The position numbers and the translations under genes were made by a program. 64,000 nucleotides of DNA from Paraburkholderia eburnea (GTDB lineage: Bacteria > Pseudomonadota > Gammaproteobacteria > Burkholderiales > Burkholderiaceae), in the NCBI RefSeq assembly GCF_002917095.1, contig NZ_PQGA01000007.1, positions 124,001 through 188,000 on the forward strand. Direction: 5' to 3'. Of the stretch, positions 41,287 through 52,489 are shown piece by piece. Below the pieces are notes generated by a model, which was not told where the DNA came from, ran no database searches, and saw only the letters and a list, made by a program, of their open reading frames with translations. The stretch's first letter is position 1, and the number at the start of each line of letters is the position of its first letter.

Positions 41287-43300
41287 CCGCCACCGGCCCC
41301 TGCCCGCCCTCCGCCTCGCGCCTCACGATCGCCATAAAAAGCCGCTCCAGGTCGCATGTGAAGCGCCTCGTATCGAACAACGGCGCCTCGCTTCTCGCCT
41401 GGGCGAGACGCTTGCGAATCTGCGCGTGCCAGGCCGGATCACTCGCCAGTGCGAGCGCGATCTGAAAATACCCGTCGAGATCGTGCGCGACCAGTTCGTC
41501 CAGCCCCACCGCATGCAGCAGGCTCGCGCCCACGCGCCCCGCGAACAACGCACCGACAGCCGACACCATCGGCACGCCCGCCCACAGCGCGTCGCTGCCC
41601 GTGGTGTGCGAGCCGGTCGGCAAGGTATCCAGCGCGAGATCCGCCAGTTGCAGCCGCGCGAGATGCGCCTCTTGCGCCAGGCGCGGCGCGAAGATCACGC
41701 GTTCGCGCGCCACACCCTGCGTCTCGAAAAACGCATGGAGACGGGCACGCGCGCGTTCGTTGCCGGGGTCGAGCAGCCAGAGCACGCTCGCTGGCGTGGC
41801 ACTCAACAGACGCGCCCAGATCGACGCCATCCGCGCGTTGAGCTTGAAGGTCTGATTGAAGCTGCAGAACACGAAGCCGCGCTCGGGCAGGCCCGCCGCG
41901 GCGCGCGAGGGGCGTTGCGGATCGCGCTCGCGACGATGATCGTTCGGCTGATAGCAATGCGGCATCAGCGCGAGCGTTTCGCTGTAATGCGATGCGGCGG
42001 CGGCCGGCGTCACCACCGCATCGCCGATGATGTAGTCCGCGAGGCGCGGCGCGCCCAGCGAGCCGGGATAGCCCAGCCAGCTCACGATCACCGGCGCGGG
42101 CCGCAGCGCCGTGATGCCCAGGCGCATGTCCGTCGTGTACCCCTTCAGATCGACGAGCAGGTGGATGCCGTCGCGCACGATCTGCGCGGCGGCCTGCGCA
42201 TCGGTGAGACCGCCGATGGCGTGGAAGGTAACGGGCATCGCGGCGAGCCGCGTCCGCCAGAATGCGTCGGGCGCATGAATTCCATAGGAATACAGATGAA
42301 TGTCGAAGCGCGCGGCGTCGTGCAGTTCCAGCACGCCCGCCAGCAGACGCAGCGTGGCGTGCTCGTGAAAATCGGCGGAAAGATAGCCGATGCGCAAGCG
42401 CGCGCCCGCATCGCAGGCCGCCAGGGCTTCCGCCAGCCCCGCGCCGCGCGCCACGAGCGGCTGCGCCGCCAGTTCGCCGCGCCAGCGCGTGTGTGCAAAA
42501 CGCCGCCCCGCTTCGCGATGCAGCCCCGGCGTGAGCGCCGGAATGCCGAGCAGCCCCCACGGCGTGAGGTTTTCCGCCGCGCCCGAGGCCACCATCTGCA
42601 GCGCCGCCTGATCGATGAGATCGAGGTCCGTCCAGTGCGCGACGCGCCGCCGCACGAATTGCACCGATTCCCAGCGCTCGCCCCGGCAATACGCCTCGTC
42701 GGCCTCGTCAAGGCGGTTCAGGCGTTCGAGCAGGCCGCCGTAGCACTGCCACAGATGCATCGCTTTCGGGTCGAGTTCCAGCGCCTTTCTCAGGCTCGCC
42801 TCGGCGGCCTCGAAGTGGCCCGCGTCCTGTTGCAGCATCGCCAGATTGCCGTGCGCGAGCGCATAGGCGGGGTCGGTTTCGATGGCCGCGCGATAGGCCG
42901 CCTCGGCATGCGCGGTGTCGTTGTGCTTTTTGAGGAGATTGCCGAGGTTGTTGAAGACGCGCGCCTCGCGCACGCCCAGATTGATGGCCGAATAGTACGC
43001 GGCGACGGCTTCCGTATCACGGCCTTGCCAGAGCAGCGTCCACGCGAGATCGCGCTGCAGTTCGCCGTTCTCGTGCAGGGACAGCGCATGGCGCAGCGCC
43101 GCTTCGCCCTGCGCGAACTGCTGCTGGCGAGCGAGCGTCACGCCGAGCTGATGCCAGGCGCCGACGTGCCGGGCATCCTGCGCGAGGATCTCGCGAAAGA
43201 GCGCTTCGGCGATGGCGTATTGCTGGGCGTTCAGCCGATCGATGCCGCGCCTGAGCAGATCGGCGCAACGGCTGGAAAGGGTCGGGCTGGAGATTTTCAT
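41279..43300 (-). CDS. TPR protein with OGT/SPINDLY-type glycosyltransferase domain
   Basis: The 673-aa protein has about seven TPR units at residues 1-280 (GWAHQLGVTLARQ-type helices; NLGNLLKKHNDTAHAEAAYR, then AYALAHGNLAMLQQDAGHFE). A GT41-type glycosyltransferase region follows: RIGYLSADFHEHATLRLLAG, WLGYPGSLGAPRLADYIIG, FCSFNQTFKLNARM and LDTLPTGSHTTGSDALWAGV. GT41 enzymes transfer sugars, classically GlcNAc, to Ser/Thr. The protein has no signal peptide, so it should act in the cytoplasm. I start at 43300 (MKISSPTLS); earlier ATGs give unlikely sequence. Bacterial targets of such proteins are mostly unknown. Confidence 0.88.
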   Translation of the reverse strand: MKISSPTLSSRCADLLRRGIDRLNAQQYAIAEALFREILAQDARHVGAWHQLGVTLARQQQFAQGEAALRHALSLHENGELQRDLAWTLLWQGRDTEAVAAYYSAINLGVREARVFNNLGNLLKKHNDTAHAEAAYRAAIETDPAYALAHGNLAMLQQDAGHFEAAEASLRKALELDPKAMHLWQCYGGLLERLNRLDEADEAYCRGERWESVQFVRRRVAHWTDLDLIDQAALQMVASGAAENLTPWGLLGIPALTPGLHREAGRRFAHTRWRGELAAQPLVARGAGLAEALAACDAGARLRIGYLSADFHEHATLRLLAGVLELHDAARFDIHLYSYGIHAPDAFWRTRLAAMPVTFHAIGGLTDAQAAAQIVRDGIHLLVDLKGYTTDMRLGITALRPAPVIVSWLGYPGSLGAPRLADYIIGDAVVTPAAAASHYSETLALMPHCYQPNDHRRERDPQRPSRAAAGLPERGFVFCSFNQTFKLNARMASIWARLLSATPASVLWLLDPGNERARARLHAFFETQGVARERVIFAPRLAQEAHLARLQLADLALDTLPTGSHTTGSDALWAGVPMVSAVGALFAGRVGASLLHAVGLDELVAHDLDGYFQIALALASDPAWHAQIRKRLAQARSEAPLFDTRRFTCDLERLFMAIVRREAEGGQGPVAVQ

Positions 43301-43504
43301 GTCGCGATAATAGGAAGCCGCTTGGGGCGCGAACATCAGAACGTTCCTGGTTTGGCGCGGCATCGGTCCCACGCGAGCACGGCGCGCAACTGGAAGCGCG
43401 CCGCGCAAACCGGTTAAAATGGCGGCCCTCTCAAATTCCGTCCGGCGTGTGGCACAGGCCGGATGTGCACGACTACCCCGCTCGACTACCCGCACAATTA
43501 CCTC

Positions 43505-44050
43505 ATGGCGAAACTTCTCACCGATCACGAATTCCAGCGCTTTTCCGAGCTTCAGCAGAAACAGGCGAGCTTCACGATTTCGGCCGAGGAAGCCGACGAG
43601 CTGCGCGACATCGTCGCGCGCGCGCAGAAGAAGCGCGACGACCGCGCGGACGCGATGAAGACCGTCGAATCCGCCATCGCGCAATTCGAGATCACGCCGG
43701 ACGAGCTGTTTTCGGCCGAGCAGATCGCCGAAGCCGCACGCAATTTCGGCCTGATCCCGGCCACGCGCAAGGAGCGCGTGCTGCCGCCGTCGCTGACGTT
43801 CAACGGCAAGACGCACCAGTGGACCACGCGCGCACTGCCGGAAGAGATCCGCGCGCCGCTGTTCGAGGCGTTCCAGGGCGGCCAGTCGGTGAAGGCCTTC
43901 ATCGCCACGCCGAAGGACGCCGCGCGCTGCGCCGCGACCATCGCGCGCCTGGAGAAGGAAACCGGCGCGCAGTACGCCGAGGCCTGGCTGGAAGAGTTGT
44001 CGGTCACGCGCGCGCAGATCGACGAGGCACTGGCGAAGATCGCCGCTTGA
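43505..44050 (+). CDS. Hypothetical coiled-coil protein, 181 aa
   Basis: The 181-aa protein starts MAKLLTDHEFQRFSELQQ, a helical, charged N-terminal half that may form a coiled coil (ADELRDIVARAQKKRDDRAD). A segment follows with PSLTFNGKTHQWTTRALPEE, which faintly recalls H-NS-type domains but lacks the WxGRGRxP core. It ends in a helical EKETGAQYAEAWLEELSVTR stretch. It is divergent from the TPR-OGT gene and convergent with the pat-type gene. The function is unknown. Earlier in-frame ATGs exist (43463) but add residues of doubtful quality. Confidence 0.65.
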   Translation: MAKLLTDHEFQRFSELQQKQASFTISAEEADELRDIVARAQKKRDDRADAMKTVESAIAQFEITPDELFSAEQIAEAARNFGLIPATRKERVLPPSLTFNGKTHQWTTRALPEEIRAPLFEAFQGGQSVKAFIATPKDAARCAATIARLEKETGAQYAEAWLEELSVTRAQIDEALAKIAA

Positions 44051-44092
44051 AGCCTCGCCTGAAACTGCACTTGAAACCCCTCGGATCGCCGC

Positions 44093-46453
44093 TCAGTCGA
44101 GCGGCATCCTGAACCCCACCACGCCCGGATCATCCGTCGGCGTCACCGTGAAGCCCATCGCCCGCGCGAGACCGATCATCGGCGCATTCTCGCGCAGCGC
44201 CTCGCCAATCAGCCAGTGCGTGCCGCGCGAGCGCGCGTAGGCGATGATGCGATCCATCAGCAAGCGGCCAAGGCCACGCCCCTTCAGCGTGGACAGGATC
44301 GCCACGGCGAATTCGGCGGTCTCGTTGTCCGGGTCGGACACCGCGCGCGCGACACCGAGCGTGCGCGGCTTGCCGTCCTCGCCCGCCACGCTCGCGATGA
44401 GCGCCATCTCCCGGTCATAGTCGATCTGCGTCATGCGCGCGAGCTGCGAGTGATCGAAGCTGCGCACCGCCGAGAAAAACCGCAAACGCAGGTCATCGGG
44501 CGTCATCGATTCGACGAAGGCGCGGTGCATGTCTTCGTCCTCGGGCCGGATCGGCCGGATCGTCAGGCGTTCGCCATGCCAGTCGATGGTTTCCTCCAGG
44601 CGGCGCGGGTACGGCATGATCGCGAAGCGGCTGCGCTTTTCGGCGAGGCGGATGCGCGGCGCGGCCAGCACGACGCCCCCCGGCCGCACGCGCAGCGTCA
44701 GTTGCAAGCCAACGATCTCGCGCACCTCGCACACCGTCTGGGACAGCTCCGTGAGCGCGCGCAGCGCCGGCTCGGGCGCCACGCGCCGCGCGTAAGGCGA
44801 CTGCTCGATGATGTCGCGCGAGAGCACCGGATTGAGCGGCGGCAGGCTGTACACGCGCAGCGGCGGCGAAAAACCATCCGGCGACGGCGCGGCGAAGCGA
44901 AATACCGGGCCGAAGTTGTCGTCGTCGCGAAATTCCACGCCCACATCCACGATGGTGTCCGGTGGCGCGGGTTCCTCCACCGTCTCCAGCCCGAACGCGG
45001 CAAAGAGGCGTGCCGCCTCGTCGCCTTCCAGCATGTCGCGCCCCGCCGCCAGCGCCGCGTGCGCGATGCCCTGGGCGGCCTCGATCGCCGCCGTGCCTTG
45101 CGCGGGCAGGCTTTCGGGTGTCTGCATCAGCAACTGGCGCCCCAGCCGGTAATCGACCAGGCGCGCGAACGCCCGCGCGAGACGACGCGGCGTCGTATGC
45201 ACGGGGATGCCGTGCGCGTGCAGCGCGTCGCGCGTGGCGTCGTCCACGCCGCCGAAAAAGCACGCGAGCATCCCGCGATACGCAAAGCGCTGATGCTCGA
45301 TCAGGGTGCGCGCCACCGCGTTCACCGGCGCGCTGTGGGTAGGCGCATGCACGACGAACGCCGTGCCGCTCGAACGCTGCGAGGCCAGCGTCTGCAACGC
45401 CAGGCCGAAATGCTCCGGCTTCGCCATATCGCCCAGCACGAGCGGATTGCCCGCCTGCGCGTGCGGCAGCGCCGCCTCCACGGCCGCGCGGGTTTCGTCG
45501 CTCCATTGCGCGAGCGTGTCGCCGGCCTTGGTGAAGGCGTCGCGCGCGAGCGTCGCCACGCCGTGGTCGCTCGTGATGAGCGTGGCGGTGTCGCTTGCGG
45601 CCACACGGCCCACGCCCAGGGTTTCGATTTCGTCGAGCAGATCGTCAAGGGTATCGACGCGTACGAGGCCCGCGCGCCGGAACGCCGCCGTGTACAGCGC
45701 GTCGCCCGGCTCGTTGCGCCCGCTGCGCAGCGCGAGCACGGGCTTGTTGCGCGCCGCCGCGCGCGCCGCCGACATGAACTTGCGCGCCGCGCGGATGCTG
45801 TCGACTTCGAGCAGGATCGCGCGCGTCGACGGATCGCTCGCGAGATAGTCGAGCACATCGCCCACGTCGATATCGGCCTCGTCGCCCAGCGCAACCGCAT
45901 GCGAGAAGCCGAGACCGCGCGCATCGGCCCAGCGCAGCACGGCATTGGTGAGCGCGTTCGACTGCGAGACCCACGCCACGCCGCCCTTGCGCGCCACCGT
46001 CGCGGCCGCGCCCAGTTGCGCGTTGAGCGCGGGCGTGAGCGCGCCGAGGCTACCCGGACCGAGTATGCGCAACAGATGCGGGCGCGCCGCCGCCAGGGCG
46101 TGACGCAGATCGGCGCGGTCTTCCTCGCTGCGCACCTCGCCCACGATGATGGCCGCGCGCGTGCCCATGCCGCCCAGCCGGTGCACGAGCGCGGGCCAGC
46201 TCGACGGGCGCGTGCAGATCAGCGCGACGCTGGGCGCCTCGGGCAGATCGCCCGCATCGGCCACCACGGGATGGCCGTCGAAACCGGCGGCCTCGCCAGC
46301 ATGACGCGGATTAACGGCCCATAGCGGCCCGGCAAATCCGCCTTCGATCAGGCGCTGCCAGACCATCTGGCCGATGCTGCCCTCGCGTTGCGAAGCGCCG
46401 ATCACGGCCACGGACTTCGGCTGGAATATCGCGTCGAGATTGCGTACGGTCAC
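44093..46453 (-). CDS. Pat-type protein acetyltransferase (acyl-CoA synthetase + GNAT)
   Basis: The 786-aa protein joins an NDP-forming acyl-CoA synthetase-like region with a C-terminal GNAT domain. The N-terminal CoA-binding part has IFQPKSVAVIGASQREGSIG and GPGSLGALTPALNAQLG. An ATP-grasp-like part follows, and the C-terminus (about 600-786) has LTIRPIRPEDEDMHRAFVES and STLKGRGLGRLLMDRIIAYA, the acetyl-CoA P-loop. Such proteins acetylate Lys in acyl-CoA synthetases; the sirtuins reverse this. I start at GTG 46453, which has GAGGAGGGG just upstream. It lacks a partner acs gene here. Confidence 0.9.
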   Translation of the reverse strand: MTVRNLDAIFQPKSVAVIGASQREGSIGQMVWQRLIEGGFAGPLWAVNPRHAGEAAGFDGHPVVADAGDLPEAPSVALICTRPSSWPALVHRLGGMGTRAAIIVGEVRSEEDRADLRHALAAARPHLLRILGPGSLGALTPALNAQLGAAATVARKGGVAWVSQSNALTNAVLRWADARGLGFSHAVALGDEADIDVGDVLDYLASDPSTRAILLEVDSIRAARKFMSAARAAARNKPVLALRSGRNEPGDALYTAAFRRAGLVRVDTLDDLLDEIETLGVGRVAASDTATLITSDHGVATLARDAFTKAGDTLAQWSDETRAAVEAALPHAQAGNPLVLGDMAKPEHFGLALQTLASQRSSGTAFVVHAPTHSAPVNAVARTLIEHQRFAYRGMLACFFGGVDDATRDALHAHGIPVHTTPRRLARAFARLVDYRLGRQLLMQTPESLPAQGTAAIEAAQGIAHAALAAGRDMLEGDEAARLFAAFGLETVEEPAPPDTIVDVGVEFRDDDNFGPVFRFAAPSPDGFSPPLRVYSLPPLNPVLSRDIIEQSPYARRVAPEPALRALTELSQTVCEVREIVGLQLTLRVRPGGVVLAAPRIRLAEKRSRFAIMPYPRRLEETIDWHGERLTIRPIRPEDEDMHRAFVESMTPDDLRLRFFSAVRSFDHSQLARMTQIDYDREMALIASVAGEDGKPRTLGVARAVSDPDNETAEFAVAILSTLKGRGLGRLLMDRIIAYARSRGTHWLIGEALRENAPMIGLARAMGFTVTPTDDPGVVGFRMPLD

Positions 46454-46730
46454 TGCCCCTCCTCGCTTTTTTGAATGCGCGGGCGCGCTATGGTCGCCGA
46501 TGACCGCCGCCCGTCGTGACGATGAGGATAGGCGAATCGGCCCGCGAATGCGTGGATATCGCCGCCAGCCGGGCCTCGCGCGACGGCGGCATGGCGTCGC
46601 GGTCAAGGACGTGCCGCAGTGCCTCTGTTGCAAATTCGCGGCCTTCCGACACGATCATTATGATTTCAATATTTCATCGTAAAATGCCCCGGCCGCCGCG
46701 ATATAACGGCGTAGCGCTTATACGCCCGCG

Positions 46731-47921
46731 ATGCACGTCGATCTTCTCACCCTATATTTCCTCGCGATCGGAACCCTTCTCGCCAGCTCCGCGATGACCC
46801 TCTGGGAACATCGCACGCACCCGGCGCGCAGCAAGGAACTGAAAATACTCGCAGCCGGTTACGCCACGCTCGCCGTCGGCTGCGCGGCGGTGATCTGGCG
46901 TCGGGAGTTGCCCGGCGCATGGGGCTCCGCGCTCAGCAATATGGTCATGCTGTGCGGCTATCTGCTGATCGCCCATGGCCTCGCGGCCATGAACGGGCGG
47001 CGCTATCGTCTTGCTTCCGCGCTCATCCTGCTCGTGCAGGCGCTTGCCTGGATCATTTCGGGCGCGCGCTGGCTAGAGATCATGTGGATGTATCTCACCG
47101 CGATCCCCATTTCACTGACGGCTGCGATGGCCGCGCGCGAGCTACTGCGCGGCGAGGGCCGTCAATGGGGCCACGCGCGCAATATCGCGGTGCTGGTGAC
47201 GGGCGCGCACGCGGCGCTCTACGCGTTTCGCGCGGCCGTGCTGCCGTGGCTGGCGGCGCGCTACGGCGACTCCATCCTGCCGATGGTCAGCAAGATCACC
47301 CTGTACGAAGGCGTGCTGTATTCCGTCGTCCTGCCGATGACCCTGCTGCGGCTCGTGCGCGAGGAAACCCACAGTCAGCTTTTGCAGGAGTCCCAAACGG
47401 ACTATCTGACGCGTCTGGGCAACCGCCGCTGGTTCTTCGAAGAAGGCGTGCGCATTCTCGGCCGCGCGGGCAAACATGAGCCGATCTCGCTGCTGGCGTT
47501 CGACCTCGACCACTTCAAGGCGATCAACGACCGCTACGGCCATAAGACGGGCGACGAAGTCCTGAAATCGTTTTCGGCGATCGCGCGCGGCGCGCTTGGG
47601 CCGCTCGGGCCACGCGCGCTGCTCGCGCGCATCGGCGGCGAGGAATTCGCCGCCTTGCTGCCGGGGCTGGAAAGCGCGCCCGCCCAGGCGGTGGGTGAGC
47701 TGATCGTACGGCGTTTCGAGCAGACGGCGGCGCTCGGCATCGACGGTATCGGCATCGGCATGCGCACGACGCTCAGCATTGGCCTCGCGTGCAAGGACGG
47801 CGACGCCACGACGCTCACCGATCTGCTCGCCGCCGCCGACAAGGCGCTCTACAGCGCGAAGTCGCTGGGCGGCAACCGGCTGGAGCGCGCCGGCAACGGC
47901 GCGCAAACCACGCACGCATAA
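46731..47921 (+). CDS. Diguanylate cyclase with N-terminal membrane region
   Basis: The 396-aa protein has about six membrane segments at residues 1-215 (DLLTLYFLAIGTLLASSAMT, LASALILLVQALAWIISGA, and others) and a GGDEF domain at about 225-390. The domain has DYLTRLGNRRWFFEE, LLAFDLDHFKAINDRYGHKT and the active site GGEEF. It makes cyclic di-GMP from GTP. No clear RxxD inhibitory site is seen before the motif. It ends at a strong terminator. Confidence 0.92.
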   Translation: MHVDLLTLYFLAIGTLLASSAMTLWEHRTHPARSKELKILAAGYATLAVGCAAVIWRRELPGAWGSALSNMVMLCGYLLIAHGLAAMNGRRYRLASALILLVQALAWIISGARWLEIMWMYLTAIPISLTAAMAARELLRGEGRQWGHARNIAVLVTGAHAALYAFRAAVLPWLAARYGDSILPMVSKITLYEGVLYSVVLPMTLLRLVREETHSQLLQESQTDYLTRLGNRRWFFEEGVRILGRAGKHEPISLLAFDLDHFKAINDRYGHKTGDEVLKSFSAIARGALGPLGPRALLARIGGEEFAALLPGLESAPAQAVGELIVRRFEQTAALGIDGIGIGMRTTLSIGLACKDGDATTLTDLLAAADKALYSAKSLGGNRLERAGNGAQTTHA

Positions 47922-47925
47922 AAAA

Positions 47926-47957
47926 GGGCCGCGGGAATCAAACCCGCGGCCCTTTTT
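47926..47957. terminator. Bidirectional terminator between GGDEF gene and prfC
   Basis: GGGCCGCGGG (47926-47935) and CCCGCGGCCC (47943-47952) form a 10-bp stem with a 7-nt loop. A-tract (47921-47925) and T-tract (47953-47957) flank it, so it can stop both converging transcripts. Confidence 0.88.
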
Positions 47958-47978
47958 ACATCCAGCGAATACCCGCGC

Positions 47979-49580
<1,602 letters not shown>

Positions 49581-50148
49581 GGATGGAGCGGGTATCACGG
49601 ATAAATTCGGGCAACCGGCCGCGCGGCGGGGGTTGCGGATGTGGCCGGCGCATCGGCGGCGGCAGACCGGCTGCGGCGCGGCAGGCGGGCGGCCTGCGCG
49701 TCGCGGCCTTCGAGGCGAATAGCACGATCGATCTGAAAAACGCGACCGACGTCCGCGGCAGGAAGGCGCCGGGGACGAATGATACACGGCATTACCGCCC
49801 ACGACTAAGAGTTCGCTACGCAGGCGCGAGAAGCGGCGCGCGCCGATGGAGCGCTTATGGTGAGCTTTTACGGGAGGCAGGCACTGCAGGGCCGGATGCT
49901 GGAAGCTGCAACAGCCGTATGCTGCCTGAATTTTCCACCGCGTGGGTCACGCCGGGATCGCGCAGGACGGCAACGCTCACAAGAAAACGTTTTGCGTCAT
50001 GGACTTGCGCTCGGCCTGCGAGAGGAATGGCCGCTACCGCGTGAAACAGCCTGGCGCGGCGATAGCGCGGTATCAGGCTGGCGGCGGCGCACCGGAACCG
50101 TCGCGCGCCGCTTAAAGGTGAGGACTTACGGGAAGCTGCGCGACGCTC
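49581..50148. other. 568-bp region without a supported gene
   Basis: Between the prfC start and the H-NS gene stop I see no supported coding sequence, tRNA or repeat. The short frames present have no ribosome binding site and no recognisable protein. The prfC promoter must lie here, but no clear -35/-10 pair is visible. Confidence 0.4.
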
Positions 50149-50448
50149 TCATTCCTTGATGAGAAATCGGTCGCGATTCTTCACGCCCGCGAGCCACGCC
50201 GGAGCGCGGCCACGGCCGCTCCAGGTTTCGCCGGTCTTGGGATTCACAAAGCGCGCCGGCAGCGGCGTCTTCTTGCGCGCGGACACTGCGGCCGCACTCG
50301 TGAAGCCAAGCTCTTCCGCCGTGATTTCGTATTCCGCGATCTTTTCCTTGATGTCGGCGATCGCCTGCGCGACTTCCCTTTCGCGTGCCGCCGCAACTTC
50401 CTTGTGCAGCTTTTCGAGTTGTGCGGTCAGTTGCTTGTAGCTCGGCAT
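50149..50448 (-). CDS. H-NS family nucleoid protein
   Basis: The 99-aa protein has the N-terminal coiled coil (MPSYKQLTAQLEKLHKEVAA) and a C-terminal DNA-binding loop TGETWSGRGRAPAWL, the Burkholderia-type H-NS/BpH3 core. It binds AT-rich, often foreign DNA and silences it. I start at 50448 because the preceding ATG adds a non-typical MPFWRSLL. Several such paralogues are usual in Burkholderiaceae. Confidence 0.92.
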   Translation of the reverse strand: MPSYKQLTAQLEKLHKEVAAAREREVAQAIADIKEKIAEYEITAEELGFTSAAAVSARKKTPLPARFVNPKTGETWSGRGRAPAWLAGVKNRDRFLIKE

Positions 50449-50587
50449 GAGTAGAGATCTCCAGAAGGGCACAGGTCGCTATTGTGGCTCTTCTCGCGCG
50501 CGATAGTGGCAAATTGCGCGTCTTTTTCGCTCATTCCGGTCAAATTATTGCGATTTTTTACACGCGAAATCCAGCGTAACGGGTTCG

Positions 50588-50815
50588 CTACCGGGTGGTT
50601 TCGCGAGCAGGACATCCCTTCACGCGCCGCTCCAGGGCGCATAGCGCTTCCGCGAGGCGCTTGACGCGCTGCAGTTGCGAGGGCACGAGATCGGCGCCCG
50701 AAACCGCGGCGACGCGGCCACGCCAGTAAGAAAGGGGAATGCGGTCGGCGCCTGACAGTCTTGCAACGACCTGCTCGAGATGCTCAATATCCTTTTCGAG
50801 TTGATGATGATTCAT
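50588..50815 (-). CDS. Hypothetical protein, 75 aa
   Basis: The 75-aa protein starts MNHHQLEKDIEHLEQVVARL, a helical start, and has a loop with IPLSYWRGRVAAVSG and a basic C-terminus. GGGGGACAGG precedes the ATG, which supports translation. It stands alone, between the H-NS gene and the LuxR-type gene. The family is not recognised. It may be a small DNA- or protein-binding protein. Confidence 0.55.
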   Translation of the reverse strand: MNHHQLEKDIEHLEQVVARLSGADRIPLSYWRGRVAAVSGADLVPSQLQRVKRLAEALCALERRVKGCPARETTR

Positions 50816-51171
50816 TCCTGTCCCCCGGATTCATCCAGCTTCTGAAAGACGCCATTCAAATGGCGTCGGCGCATTCAATGCCGCATGATGAAAAACGATT
50901 AATTCGCGCATTGATCTATTCCGCCGGCTTGCAGACCGGCGCCCGGTTCATTGGCGTAATTTCACCGCCTTTTTTTCTCTGCAAGCTCTCTGACGAGGCG
51001 ATTTTCCTCACTCGCCTCAATCGAGACTAGAACCAGCGTGACGGACGATCCGTTGTCTACCGCACGGAAAGCAAGCGGCTGCTCGTCCAACCTGACGATA
51101 ATCAGTCATCAGACAAATCGAAGATTAACGGCCGCTAACATCGCTGTATATTCCACAGTTGTGCAAGGAAT
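50816..51171. other. 356-bp promoter region of the LuxR-type gene
   Basis: The stretch lies between two divergent genes and contains no supported gene. It is AT-richer than its surroundings near 51100-51170 (as in H-NS targets). AAGGA lies just before the ATG of the regulator gene, rather close to it. Confidence 0.4.
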
Positions 51172-52434
51172 ATGCGCCACGCATTTTTGATGCGGCCGAT
51201 GCTTCGCGGTGAGTTGAATAACGGGGCCGGCGTGAAAACGAACGAATCGGAATACGACTGCCTGTTGCACGGCATTTACGCCACGCTCGAACGACCCGCG
51301 GCCTGGAAGGATTTTTGCGCCCAATTGCGCGAGGCGCTCGGCGCCGCCTCGATCCAGCTAAGTGCGTTCGACCGCCAGCGCGAACTGTTTTCATGGACCG
51401 ACGGTTTCACCCTGATGGAAACCGAACCGCTCGAATTCATTCCCGCCCTGTATCGCGACGACGCCCGCCTCGAATGGCTGCGCGCCTGTGCGCCCGGCAA
51501 ATGGCTCTATTGCTGCAGCGACACGGGGCACAGCCAGGGCCAGGCGGTGTTCGAACCCTATGTGCTCGCGGGCGGCAGCCGCTTCGTCTCGCTCTGCAAG
51601 CTACTCGATAGCGGCACGCTCACGGCCATGATCGCGTGCCGCCGCAAGGAAACCGACGGCCCGCTTCCCGAGCCCTTGCGCGCACTGCTCGAACGTCTGA
51701 CGCCCCACCTCATCCGCGCGATGCGACTGAGCCTGCGCCGCCTGCTGCCCGACGCCGATGCGCTCGCCGGGCAGGCACGCCCGCCCGCGATGCTGGTGAG
51801 CGCGATCGGCGAAATCCTGCACAGCAACGAGCCCGCGCAGCGCCTGCTGCGCGCGACCTCGCTCGTGCGCGTGCGCGGCAAGCGCATCGCCCTCGCGGCG
51901 CCGCATCAGGCGCGTTTTCTGGAGGATGTGGCGATCAGCGAGGCGCGCCTGAGAAATCGCGTGAACGGCGCGCGGGCCGCGGCGGCGCGTCTGCGGGCGC
52001 TGCGCATCGTGAGCGCGGCGGATGGCGCGAGGCGCCAGGAGAGCGCGGGCGACGAATCCGGGGCATCGTTGCCCGCCGCTGCGGAAGTGCTCTACGCGTT
52101 CTACAACGTGGTGACGCCGGGCGACGCCTCGACGGCCGATCTGCGCGCCATGGCGGCGCTAACCTTCTACCATCCACGTTCGGCCCCGGCGGTCGACGAG
52201 CGGGTGCTGGCGACGGCCTTCGACCTCACGCCCGCCGAATGCCGGATCGTGCATCTGCTGGTGGACGGCTTCACGCCCAAGGAAATTGCCGCGCGCGTGA
52301 GCGTTCAGTACGACACGGTGCGCAAGCAACTACAGTCGATCTATCTGAAAACCGCCACGCGACGGCAGCCCGACCTGCTGCGCCTGCTGATGAACCTGCC
52401 GGCGCGCGGTCAGCCCGGCACGGACAGTCATTGA
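51172..52434 (+). CDS. LuxR-type HTH transcriptional regulator
   Basis: The 420-aa protein ends in a LuxR/NarL-type HTH (about residues 345-405): FDLTPAECRIVHLLVDGFTP, KEIAARVSVQYDTVRKQLQS and IYLKTATRRQPDLLRLL. The N-terminal part (SEYDCLLHGIYATLERPAAW onward) is the sensor region of the LuxR family seen in many Burkholderia proteins and has no receiver or autoinducer motif. The start is uncertain: ATG 51172 has AAGGA very near, and a GTG at 51232 is an alternative. The target is unknown. Confidence 0.88.
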   Translation: MRHAFLMRPMLRGELNNGAGVKTNESEYDCLLHGIYATLERPAAWKDFCAQLREALGAASIQLSAFDRQRELFSWTDGFTLMETEPLEFIPALYRDDARLEWLRACAPGKWLYCCSDTGHSQGQAVFEPYVLAGGSRFVSLCKLLDSGTLTAMIACRRKETDGPLPEPLRALLERLTPHLIRAMRLSLRRLLPDADALAGQARPPAMLVSAIGEILHSNEPAQRLLRATSLVRVRGKRIALAAPHQARFLEDVAISEARLRNRVNGARAAAARLRALRIVSAADGARRQESAGDESGASLPAAAEVLYAFYNVVTPGDASTADLRAMAALTFYHPRSAPAVDERVLATAFDLTPAECRIVHLLVDGFTPKEIAARVSVQYDTVRKQLQSIYLKTATRRQPDLLRLLMNLPARGQPGTDSH

Positions 52435-52489
52435 CGCTCCACCGAAGCAGCGGGCCATCGCGGCGATCGATTTTCGGCCAGATTCGGCC

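Noticed and set aside
40841..43417. 858-codon plus-strand frame opposite the TPR-OGT gene
   Set aside because: The minus-strand product has clear TPR and GT41 motifs; the opposite product is low-complexity and Arg-rich.
44216..46324. 702-codon plus-strand frame opposite the Pat-type gene
   Set aside because: Arg/Ala-rich opposite-strand artefact; the minus-strand gene is a clear acyl-CoA synthetase/GNAT fusion.
50761..51030. 89-codon plus-strand frame before the LuxR-type gene
   Set aside because: It overlaps the start of the 75-aa gene on the other strand, has no ribosome binding site and no recognisable sequence.
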